A stretch of DNA of 5,709 bases, from assembly GCA_030837935.1 (NCBI GenBank), contig JAUQXU010000110.1:1-5709 (forward strand), written 5' to 3'. The notes beneath the pieces were generated by a model. That model saw nothing but the letters and a program-made list of their open reading frames with translations, was not told where the DNA came from and ran no database searches. Below, one piece after another: positions 1 through 5,677 of this stretch. Source of the DNA: Candidatus Brocadia sp. GTDB lineage: Bacteria; Planctomycetota; Brocadiia; Brocadiales; Brocadiaceae. Position numbers and translations under genes: made by a program. Position 1 is the stretch's first letter. Each line of letters opens with the position of its first letter.

Positions 1-246
1 GGTAATAATCATGTCTAAATCGTTTGGGGATACCCCGGCATCTTCCATTGCTCTGAGTGATGCATGGGTGGCAAGATCAGACGTTATTTGACCATTTTCA
101 ACGATCCGACGCTCTTTAATACCTGTCCGCTGGATAATCCAGTCGTCGCTGGTATCAACCATCTTTTCTAAATCGTAGTTTGTTAAAACCTTACTTGGCA
201 GATAGGATCCTATACCTGTAATAGATGCCCTTTGATTCTGTTGCAT
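1..246 (-). CDS. fabH: Beta-ketoacyl-ACP synthase III (FabH), N-terminal 82 codons, cut by the window edge
   Basis: Partial gene. The first 82 codons are present in an unbroken frame that exits at base 1. FabH condenses acetyl-CoA (or another short acyl-CoA) with malonyl-ACP, the first step of type II fatty acid elongation in the cytoplasm. The translation has the family's N-terminal signature: GIGSYLP at residues 11-17, then KVLTNYDLEKMVDTSDDWI and QRTGIKERRI at about 19-48. Trp36 and Arg40 align with E. coli Trp32 and Arg36, which contact CoA. The catalytic Cys-His-Asn residues lie beyond the window. An in-frame TAA at 253-255, with no start codon after it other than the ATG at 246, makes this ATG the most upstream possible start. 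No Shine-Dalgarno sequence precedes it, and TATAAT ends 5 bases before it. It follows plsX by 46 bases, as in the common rpmF-plsX-fabH order. Confidence 0.95.
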   Translation of the reverse strand, partial: MQQNQRASITGIGSYLPSKVLTNYDLEKMVDTSDDWIIQRTGIKERRIVENGQITSDLATHASLRAMEDAGVSPNDLDMIIT

Positions 247-251
247 GTATA

Positions 252-257
252 ATTATA
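252..257 (-). promoter_or_regulatory. TATAAT hexamer 5 bases before the fabH ATG (possible leaderless promoter)
   Basis: The minus strand reads TATAAT, then TATAC, then the fabH ATG. A -10 element here would place transcription start at or next to the A of the ATG, as in leaderless mRNAs. No Shine-Dalgarno sequence is present in the plsX-fabH gap, which fits. Against it, the hexamer 17 bases upstream (CTATCA) matches the -35 consensus at only 3 of 6 positions, and the region is AT-rich enough for a chance TATAAT. Read-through from the rpmF promoter remains the default explanation for fabH expression. Confidence 0.3.
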
Positions 258-292
258 AATTACCCAAAGGAGATTGATAGGTGGCTAATCGG

Positions 293-1309
293 TTACGTAA
301 CATTTGCCGTAGGTGCATTGGTCTTTTCCAGCTCGGAAACAATATGCTCGCCGACCTTGTTTTTTGATAACTGCAATGCAACTCTTATAGCGTTTTGGAT
401 AGCCCTGGAATCGGACCTGCCATGGCATATAATGCAAACACCATTAATACCAAGCAAAGGAACACCGCCATATTCGGCAAAGTCCATTTTGGCCTTTAAC
501 GGGCCAAAGGCAGGCTTGCACAACAACAGACCCAACTTCGCCCAGAAGCTCTTCATTGCTTCTTCCTTAATCGCTGACAGAAGGCTCATGGCAAGCCCTT
601 CCCCGAATTTCAGTATAACATTTCCCACAAAACCTTCACAAACAACAACATCGGCCTTACCATCGAATATTTCACGACCTTCTACATTTCCCACGAAATT
701 TACATGTGAATTGGAGAGAAGGGAAAACGTTTCTTTTGCCAGATCATTCCCTTTTGCATCCTCTTCACCGATATTCAAAAGCCCTACCCGTGGATTTTCA
801 ACATCAAAGAGATATTTACTGCATATCGCTGCCATGACACCGTACTGAAAGAGATGTGTTGGTTTGCAAGCAATATTTGCTCCTACGTCAATAATTAGAC
901 ATGTTCCATGCCGAGTCGGAAAAGGAGCAGCAATACCTGGACGCCGCACTCCTTTCAGAGTTCGCAAATACAATGTGGCCGCAGCGACCGCTGCGCCTGT
1001 GTGTCCTGCACTCACGACAGCGTCAGCTTTACCATTTGCGACAAGCTCTACACTGCGAGTGATTGATGAATTAGGTTTTTGACGTATGGAATAAGTCGCG
1101 GGGTCGTGCATACTAACCACTTGAGTTGTATGATGAATGGTAATATTTTTCGGAATGATTCTGTAAGAGTCTAATTCTTGCCGTATTGCTTTTTCGTCGC
1201 CAACCAGTAAAATCCCACTATCCGAAAATTGCTGTGCAGCCAGGATCGCCCCCTTAACGATCTCATGTGGGGCTTTATCCCCACCCATTGCATCTACCGC
1301 GACATTCAT
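293..1309 (-). CDS. plsX: Phosphate acyltransferase PlsX (acyl-ACP:phosphate acyltransferase)
   Basis: PlsX converts acyl-ACP and inorganic phosphate to acyl-phosphate, the acyl donor for PlsY in phosphatidic acid synthesis; it is a peripheral membrane enzyme in characterised bacteria. The start is the ATG at 1309, giving 338 residues, a usual length. The open frame extends upstream to an ATG at 1357, but those 16 residues lie inside rpmF and are not family-like, while the protein proper opens with the classic MNVAVDAMGGDKAPHE. Other family blocks are SAGHTGA (100-106), DVGANIACKPTHL (141-153), LLNIGEEDAKGN (178-189), VVCEGFVGNVILKFGEG (222-238) and YGGVPLLGINGVCIICHG (280-297). His103 and Ala147 stand where Asn and Asp are usual (AGNTGA, GANVDCKPEHL). 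A GGAAAG 7 bases before the ATG is a moderate ribosome binding site, and rpmF ends 4 bases upstream, so coupled translation is likely. Confidence 0.96.
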   Translation of the reverse strand: MNVAVDAMGGDKAPHEIVKGAILAAQQFSDSGILLVGDEKAIRQELDSYRIIPKNITIHHTTQVVSMHDPATYSIRQKPNSSITRSVELVANGKADAVVSAGHTGAAVAAATLYLRTLKGVRRPGIAAPFPTRHGTCLIIDVGANIACKPTHLFQYGVMAAICSKYLFDVENPRVGLLNIGEEDAKGNDLAKETFSLLSNSHVNFVGNVEGREIFDGKADVVVCEGFVGNVILKFGEGLAMSLLSAIKEEAMKSFWAKLGLLLCKPAFGPLKAKMDFAEYGGVPLLGINGVCIICHGRSDSRAIQNAIRVALQLSKNKVGEHIVSELEKTNAPTANVT

Positions 1310-1313
1310 AGTC

Positions 1314-1541
1314 CTACTTTCCGACAGAAATAACCTGTTTACCCCTGTAATAGCCACAGTTATGACAAACTGTGTGTGGCTGATTTACCTGCTTGCAATG
1401 TGAACAAATATAAAGCTTTGAACGTACACCAGAGCCTTTTCCGATGTTTTCATCAAGCGGAATAACGGGCGGAGTTAACTTGTCGTGCGTACGTCTTTTG
1501 CGAGTCCTTGAATTCGAAAATCTTCTCTTTGGATTTGGCAT
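1314..1541 (-). CDS. rpmF: 50S ribosomal protein L32 (bL32), zinc-binding form
   Basis: A small, highly basic protein of 75 residues, part of the large ribosomal subunit. The N-terminus has the L32 signature: PKRRFSNSRTRKRRTH at residues 4-19. The C-terminal half carries a zinc ribbon, Cys46-x2-Cys49 and Cys59-x2-Cys62, ending in the usual CGYYRGKQV. All four cysteines are present, so this is the zinc-binding type. Bacterial L32 is commonly about 55-60 residues; the extra length lies mainly in the linker at about 22-43, between the basic N-terminus and the ribbon. The start is well fixed by GAGGTGAT just upstream. It is the first gene after a near-consensus promoter and is followed at 4 bases by plsX. 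The yceD (DUF177) gene that often precedes rpmF is absent here. Confidence 0.97.
   Translation of the reverse strand: MPNPKRRFSNSRTRKRRTHDKLTPPVIPLDENIGKGSGVRSKLYICSHCKQVNQPHTVCHNCGYYRGKQVISVGK
1317..1322 (-). promoter_or_regulatory. Ribosome binding site of plsX
   Basis: GGAAAG lies 7 bases before the ATG at 1309, inside the last codons of rpmF. It supports the ATG at 1309 over the upstream in-frame ATG at 1357. Confidence 0.5.
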
Positions 1542-1543
1542 GT

Positions 1544-1551
1544 ATCACCTC
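1544..1551 (-). promoter_or_regulatory. Strong ribosome binding site of rpmF
   Basis: GAGGTGAT is complementary to the 16S rRNA 3' end over eight bases, with the GAGG core 6 bases from the ATG at 1541. It is the strongest such site in the window, as expected for a ribosomal protein gene. It contrasts with alaS and fabH, which have no recognisable site. Confidence 0.8.
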
Positions 1552-1616
1552 TATAAAAGTTTCATCGAAATTTCAAAATAAGGGCAGCAGGCATACAAAA
1601 AAATATCAGCACTATT

Positions 1617-1709
1617 TCATTCCGACCTTATTATCACCCTGTCAATATTTTCTACTCGCTCGCCCTTAACTATAGTATTGCACTTCGGTTTGCGGTGCAT
1701 CAAACACAT
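1617..1709 (-). CDS. Possible 30-codon leader ORF upstream of rpmF (hypothetical)
   Basis: An ATG about 18 bases after the predicted transcription start opens a frame of 30 codons ending in TGA. The product would begin MCLMHRKPKCNTIVKGERV and is basic and polar, with two Cys and no hydrophobic segment. I do not recognise it. No good Shine-Dalgarno sequence precedes it, and an open frame of this length is expected fairly often by chance. The frame stays open upstream of the ATG to a TAA before the -35 box, without another ATG. It could be a regulatory leader peptide, a remnant of a lost gene, or nothing. Confidence 0.2.
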   Translation of the reverse strand: MCLMHRKPKCNTIVKGERVENIDRVIIRSE

Positions 1710-1733
1710 GATGTGTACCACGTTCAAACCGAA
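1684..1733 (-). repeat. Inverted repeat overlapping the predicted rpmF operon start
   Basis: TTCGGTTTG (minus strand, 1733-1725) is repeated as its exact complement CAAACCGAA (1692-1684), with 32 bases between. The spacer holds a second perfect palindrome, ACACAT-C-ATGTGT (1716-1704), and an alternative stem CATCA/TGATG. The left arm begins 1 base after the -10 box and spans the predicted start near 1728. It could be a protein-binding operator, or, if transcription starts early in the left arm, a hairpin at the 5' end of the leader. It is not a terminator, as no T run follows. Confidence 0.55.
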
Positions 1734-1734
1734 A

Positions 1735-1763
1735 ATTGTATAGAGAGACACCGTCGTTGTCAA
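1735..1763 (-). promoter_or_regulatory. Sigma-70-type promoter for rpmF-plsX(-fabH)
   Basis: The minus strand has TTGACA (1763-1758), a 17-base spacer and TACAAT (1740-1735): a perfect -35 box at optimal spacing and 5 of 6 matches at -10. Transcription would start near 1728, giving a leader of about 190 bases before the rpmF ATG. It faces the rpmF operon and lies about 100 bases beyond the alaS stop. It is the best promoter match I see in the window. The start site is inferred, not measured. Confidence 0.75.
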
Positions 1764-1860
1764 GCAAAAACTCAGATATTAAAATGCCCCGGTATATATC
1801 AATGATAGGTATTTGTTGTATTTCTTATCAGGCTTCTTCATTATTTCCATACACGGCATG

Positions 1861-4518
1861 CTAACTAACCCCATCAAGTAGTTTTTTACTCAATAACTCT
1901 GTGGCAAAACGAAGCGCCTCATCTAATTTATCCACCCATTGCCCGCCCGCCTGCGCCATATCGGGTCTGCCTCCCCCGCCGCCGCCAACCAGCTTTGCCA
2001 CTTCCTTTGAGACGGCTCCTGCATGCAAACCACGCTTGACCAACCCGGGGCTTATGGCGGCAACTATAGTTACACGCCCATCCTGAGCGGTACCTAATAC
2101 GATAGCCATCTCTTTGGCAGATTTCATTAATATGTCTATTGTCTTTCTTAAATCGTCTACCGTTGCATCCTCTAATTTCCTTGCAATAATTTTTACCCCT
2201 GAAACTTCTTTGGCATTCTCGACAAAAGAATCGATCTTGCCACGTATCTCTTTTTGTTTTACCTTGTGGATCTCTTTATGGAGATTCTTTAATTCACTTA
2301 ATAAGTCCTGGGCCTTTGGAATCAGCTTGTCTTCGCTGGTACTCAGAATGTCACACATCTCCTGGAGAATCCTTTCTTTTTCCCTGTACCTGTTTAATGC
2401 TGCGATACCTGTCATTGCTTCAATACGTCTAATTCCAGCAGCAACAGATGACTCCCCGATGATTCTCAATAATCCAATTTCGCCTGAGTAATTTACATGG
2501 GTACCGCCACACAGTTCCTTGCTGAAATCACCAATAGAAGCCATCCTGACCAATTCTCCATATTTTTCCCCAAACAGGGCCATAGCGCCGGCATTCCTTG
2601 CATCCTGGATAGATAATTCTTTCACTGCCACAGGTACATTTTCTAAAATTATCTCATTGACCATATCTTCGATTCGCAAGATTTCTTCTTTTGTTAAACC
2701 GGAGAAATGGTGAAAATCAAAACGCAGACGGTCGGGCGTTACCAGGGAACCCGCCTGTTCTGCATGCTGGCCGATTACTTTTCGCAAGACATAATGGAGG
2801 ATATGTGTTGCCGAATGGTTCTTCCGGATGGAGTCTCTTCGCTGGGTGTCAATTCTGGCATGAACCAAACTACCCGTTCTGAGTTCCCCTTTTACCACCT
2901 TTCCTATGTGCAGGATAAAATCATTATTCTTTTTTGTATCGGTAATGCGGACATGATTCCCATTCGATTCCAGAACGCCCGTGTCACCAATTTGCCCGCC
3001 TGACTCACCGTAAAAAGGAGTCTGATCTAAAATTACCGTAATTTCGCTTCCAGCAATAACCTTATCAACAAGTTGGTCACCCTGGATAAGGGCAATTATC
3101 TTTGCTTCGCATGCGCATTCATTATAACCAAGAAATTCTGTACCTTTCGAAATGTCTTTAATCTTGCTCAGCGGGCCTGTATCAAAGACCTGGCCTGTCA
3201 TCTGGGACGACGTCCTTGCCTGTAGCCGCTGTTTCTTAAGCTCATTTTCAAATCCATCCTTATCTACGGTAAATCCTTTCTCATTGAGAATCGATTCAGT
3301 CATATCTAAAGGGAAACCATAGGTATCATATAACTTAAAGGCTTCCTGGCCAGAAAGAAATTTTTGTCTGTTCTTTTGCAACGCATCCATCAATTCTTTC
3401 AATCTGGCCGTTCCCAGTTCTAGAGTTTCATGGAATTTTTCTTCTTCGCTTTTAACAATCCGCGCAATATTTTCCCTGCGCTGCTTAATATCGGGGTAGT
3501 ATTCCTGCATCACATTGCTCACAACGGGAACCAGTTTATATAAAAAGCAGTCTGTTACGCCTAATTGCGTACCGTCCCGTATGGCCCGCCGCAACAACCG
3601 TCTTTCGACATATCCACGTCCTTCATTACTCGGCAGAACACCGTCAGAAATACAAAACACACACGCCTTCACGTGATCTGCAATGCGCCGCATAAGCATA
3701 GCATTTTCAATTTGCCCGTTATATTTTAACTGTGTGATTTCTTCTAAGGATTTGATAATAGGATTGAAGATATCAATATCGAAGTTGGTTTGTACGCCTT
3801 GTATGACCCGTGCCATCCTTTCCAGGCCCATGCCCGTGTCGACATTTTTATGGGGCAGTGGTACCAGTTTTCCGCCTTCCGTGCGGTCGTATTGCGTAAA
3901 CACGAGGTTCCATATTTCCACAAATCGATCACAATCGCAGGCAGGTTCACATTCTTTTCGTCCACAACCGGCTTTTTCTCCCTGATCGTAAAATATCTCG
4001 GAACATGGACCGCAGGGTCCGTTAGGACCTAACAAGGGTGCATTTGCAGGCCAAAAGTTGTCCTTTTCACCGTATTGATAAATCCTTGGCTTGGGTACGC
4101 CAATGTGTTTTGCCCAGATTTCGTATGACTCCTGATCTTCCTTATAAACACTTACACTCAGGCGTTCCTCGGGAATTTTTAACTCCTGTACCAGAAATTC
4201 CCACGCCCATTCGATGGTCTCTTTTTTGAAATAATCGCCGAAGGAAAAGTTTCCCAACATCTCAAAAAAGGTGTGATGGGAGGCTGTCTTCCCTACGTTG
4301 TCAATATCACCGGTACGGAGACATTTCTGGCAGGTGGTTGCCTTCTTGAATTTTAAATTCCCTTTACCCAGAAACATGTCTTTAAACTGATTCATCCCGG
4401 CACCGGTAAAGAGGAGTGTGGGGTCATTCTGGGGGACTAATGAGTCACTCGGCCAGATAACGTGGGACTTCTTTTCAAAAAATTTCAGAAATTTATTGCG
4501 AATCTCGTTTGTCTTCAT
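1861..4518 (-). CDS. alaS: Alanyl-tRNA synthetase
   Basis: Cytoplasmic class II synthetase that charges tRNA-Ala and clears mischarged Ser/Gly-tRNA-Ala. At 885 residues it is full length. The catalytic domain opens with IRNKFLKFFEKKSHV and contains LLFTGAGMNQFKDMFLG (35-51), HHTFFEMLGNFSFGDYF (81-97), GPCGPCSEIFYD (167-178) and the motif 3 region near 297-312 (NEGRGYVERRLLRRAI). The editing domain keeps all four zinc ligands, His568 and His572 in HSATH and Cys670 and His674 in CGGTH. The C-Ala domain has the Gly-rich block GGGGGGRPDMAQAGG (845-859). A Cys-rich insert at 185-196 (four Cys in GCGRKECEPACDC) precedes DRFVEIWNLVF; such inserts occur in other bacterial AlaRS. The ATG at 4518 is 8 bases after the recA stop and has no clear ribosome binding site, so translation probably depends on recA. 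No terminator is visible after its TAG. Confidence 0.98.
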   Translation of the reverse strand: MKTNEIRNKFLKFFEKKSHVIWPSDSLVPQNDPTLLFTGAGMNQFKDMFLGKGNLKFKKATTCQKCLRTGDIDNVGKTASHHTFFEMLGNFSFGDYFKKETIEWAWEFLVQELKIPEERLSVSVYKEDQESYEIWAKHIGVPKPRIYQYGEKDNFWPANAPLLGPNGPCGPCSEIFYDQGEKAGCGRKECEPACDCDRFVEIWNLVFTQYDRTEGGKLVPLPHKNVDTGMGLERMARVIQGVQTNFDIDIFNPIIKSLEEITQLKYNGQIENAMLMRRIADHVKACVFCISDGVLPSNEGRGYVERRLLRRAIRDGTQLGVTDCFLYKLVPVVSNVMQEYYPDIKQRRENIARIVKSEEEKFHETLELGTARLKELMDALQKNRQKFLSGQEAFKLYDTYGFPLDMTESILNEKGFTVDKDGFENELKKQRLQARTSSQMTGQVFDTGPLSKIKDISKGTEFLGYNECACEAKIIALIQGDQLVDKVIAGSEITVILDQTPFYGESGGQIGDTGVLESNGNHVRITDTKKNNDFILHIGKVVKGELRTGSLVHARIDTQRRDSIRKNHSATHILHYVLRKVIGQHAEQAGSLVTPDRLRFDFHHFSGLTKEEILRIEDMVNEIILENVPVAVKELSIQDARNAGAMALFGEKYGELVRMASIGDFSKELCGGTHVNYSGEIGLLRIIGESSVAAGIRRIEAMTGIAALNRYREKERILQEMCDILSTSEDKLIPKAQDLLSELKNLHKEIHKVKQKEIRGKIDSFVENAKEVSGVKIIARKLEDATVDDLRKTIDILMKSAKEMAIVLGTAQDGRVTIVAAISPGLVKRGLHAGAVSKEVAKLVGGGGGGRPDMAQAGGQWVDKLDEALRFATELLSKKLLDGVS

Positions 4519-4526
4519 AAACTAAA

Positions 4527-5618
4527 TTACTTTTCACTCTTTTTAGAAACGGATTCTGCCCTGGTTTTTTCGGGAGCTTTTTCAGGTGTTTTTTCTGTAA
4601 CCATTTCCGGTTTTATCTTTTTTAGGACAGCCTGCTCAATTTCTTTCATTAATTCAGGTTTTCCCTCGATAAACTGCCTGGAATTTTCCCTGCCCTGCCC
4701 TAATCGAATTTCACCATACGAAAACCAGGTACCAGACTTTTCAATGATTTGATGTTCAACCCCAAGATCAATAATATCACCTGCGCGTGATATACCCGTA
4801 TTATATAAGATATCAAATTCTGCTTTCTTAAAAGGGGCTGCAACCTTATTTTTAGCAATGGTAGCACGCACCCTGTTCCCAATGGTCACTTCACCGTCTT
4901 TTATACCGCCAATCCTTCGGATATCGATACGCACCGAGGCATAGAATTTCAGCGCCCTGCCACCCGGGGTTGTTTCCGGGTTTCCTCCGTACATAACCCC
5001 GATCTTTTCACGAATCTGGTTAATAAAAATAACGCTGGTCTGAGATTTTGAAATACAACCCGTTAACTTGCGCAAGGCCTGGGACATCAGCCTGGCTTGT
5101 AATCCCACATGCGTATCGCCCATCTCCCCTTCAATCTCTGCGCGGGGGACAAGGGCTGCCACGGAATCAATCGCAATAATATCTACCGCATTGCTCCTTA
5201 CCAGCAACTCCGCAATTTCAAGCGCCTGCTCTCCGGTGTCGGGTTGGTTAACCATAAGATTGTTCAGGTCTACCCCTAATTTCTTTGCATAGTCAGGGTC
5301 AAGTGCGTGTTCAGCATCAATGAAGGCCGCCATACCACCCGCTCTTTGGGCGTTAGCAATAATATGAAGAGTCAGGGTGGTTTTGCCCGAAGATTCCGGA
5401 CCAAATATCTCGATGACTCTTCCGCGCGGGATGCCCCCCACACCGAGCGCAATATCCAGGGATAATGCCCCGGTCGAAATGGTAGGAACATCTAGTCTCG
5501 TCTCGCCACCCAGTTTCATTATCGTTCCTTTTCCGTACTGCTTCTCGATTTGCGAGATTGCTCGTTCTAGGGCTTGCTGTCGCTTTTCCTTATCTGCATC
5601 TTCTGGTTTGGATATCAT
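4527..5618 (-). CDS. recA: Recombinase RecA
   Basis: ATP-dependent strand-exchange protein for homologous recombination; in most bacteria it also triggers LexA self-cleavage. It has 363 residues, a normal length. Visible parts: N-terminal polymerisation helix (about 8-40), Walker A GPESSGKT (73-80), the catalytic Glu103 in DAEHALD, Walker B ending at Asp151 in DIIAIDSV, DNA-binding loop L1 around 161-176 (EIEGEMGDTHVGLQAR), the Gln201 switch in FINQIREKIG (198-207), loop L2 to about 220, and the C-terminal domain. The last 23 residues are unusual: three short EK-T/A-P repeats (about 342-352) and a Lys-rich end, with 7 Lys/Arg against 5 Glu, whereas the E. coli tail is acidic. The ATG at 5618 is chosen because it gives the expected N-terminus; GGGTGA lies just upstream. 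alaS follows after 8 bases without recX. Confidence 0.99.
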   Translation of the reverse strand: MISKPEDADKEKRQQALERAISQIEKQYGKGTIMKLGGETRLDVPTISTGALSLDIALGVGGIPRGRVIEIFGPESSGKTTLTLHIIANAQRAGGMAAFIDAEHALDPDYAKKLGVDLNNLMVNQPDTGEQALEIAELLVRSNAVDIIAIDSVAALVPRAEIEGEMGDTHVGLQARLMSQALRKLTGCISKSQTSVIFINQIREKIGVMYGGNPETTPGGRALKFYASVRIDIRRIGGIKDGEVTIGNRVRATIAKNKVAAPFKKAEFDILYNTGISRAGDIIDLGVEHQIIEKSGTWFSYGEIRLGQGRENSRQFIEGKPELMKEIEQAVLKKIKPEMVTEKTPEKAPEKTRAESVSKKSEK

Positions 5619-5621
5619 AAT

Positions 5622-5627
5622 TCACCC
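5622..5627 (-). promoter_or_regulatory. Probable ribosome binding site of recA
   Basis: GGGTGA ends 3 bases before the ATG at 5618. It matches the GGTGA part of the extended anti-Shine-Dalgarno complement, but is weaker than the rpmF site and close to the start codon. In the 91 bases visible upstream of recA I find no convincing -35/-10 pair and no known LexA box. Confidence 0.4.
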
Positions 5628-5677
5628 ACACAAAAAGTCACACCTGTTAAATCAGACCTTCAACTACTTGTATTTGG

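Larger units (their letters stand above)
1542..1860. other. 319-base gap between alaS and rpmF, holding the rpmF promoter and leader
   Basis: No established gene is present on either strand. From alaS towards rpmF on the minus strand it contains an AT-rich stretch with an 11-base interrupted palindrome (1797-1807), a near-consensus promoter (1735-1763), an inverted repeat (1684-1733), a 30-codon open frame (1617-1709), a long-range complementary pair (1579-1585 with 1662-1668) and the rpmF ribosome binding site. I found no GC stem followed by a T run after alaS, so no intrinsic terminator is visible and alaS transcripts could read into rpmF. Confidence 0.7.

Noticed and set aside
225..848. 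207-codon open frame on the plus strand
   Set aside because: It lies antisense to plsX and the plsX-fabH junction; its translation has no domain-like pattern, and plsX is conserved throughout. It is a shadow frame.
1310..1357. Longer plsX start at 1357
   Set aside because: The extra 16 residues overlap the rpmF C-terminus and are not family-like; ATG 1309 has a ribosome binding site and the canonical MNVAVDAMGGDKAPHE start.
1617..1645. Second TTGACA (1645-1640, minus strand) as another rpmF promoter
   Set aside because: At 16-18 bases spacing the -10 candidates (GGAATG, GAATGA, AATGAA) match poorly.
1797..1807. Interrupted palindrome TATCA-A-TGATA between alaS and the rpmF promoter
   Set aside because: Only 5-base AT-rich arms, with no T run and about 34 bases from the -35 box. 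It is too weak to call a terminator or operator.
2691..3003. Overlapping plus-strand open frames inside alaS
   Set aside because: They are antisense to well-conserved AlaRS coding sequence, have no ribosome binding sites and make no recognisable product.
3744..3965. 73-codon minus-strand open frame inside alaS
   Set aside because: It is an out-of-frame shadow of the AlaRS catalytic domain; the real frame is continuous and conserved here.
4527..4620. Frameshift or assembly error as the cause of the odd RecA tail
   Set aside because: The frame is continuous, ends in TAA 8 bases before alaS, and codon use looks like the rest of the gene.
5641..5660. CTGTTAAATCAG as a LexA box upstream of recA
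   Set aside because: Only CTG/CAG are symmetric and the spacing differs from CTGT-N8-ACAG.
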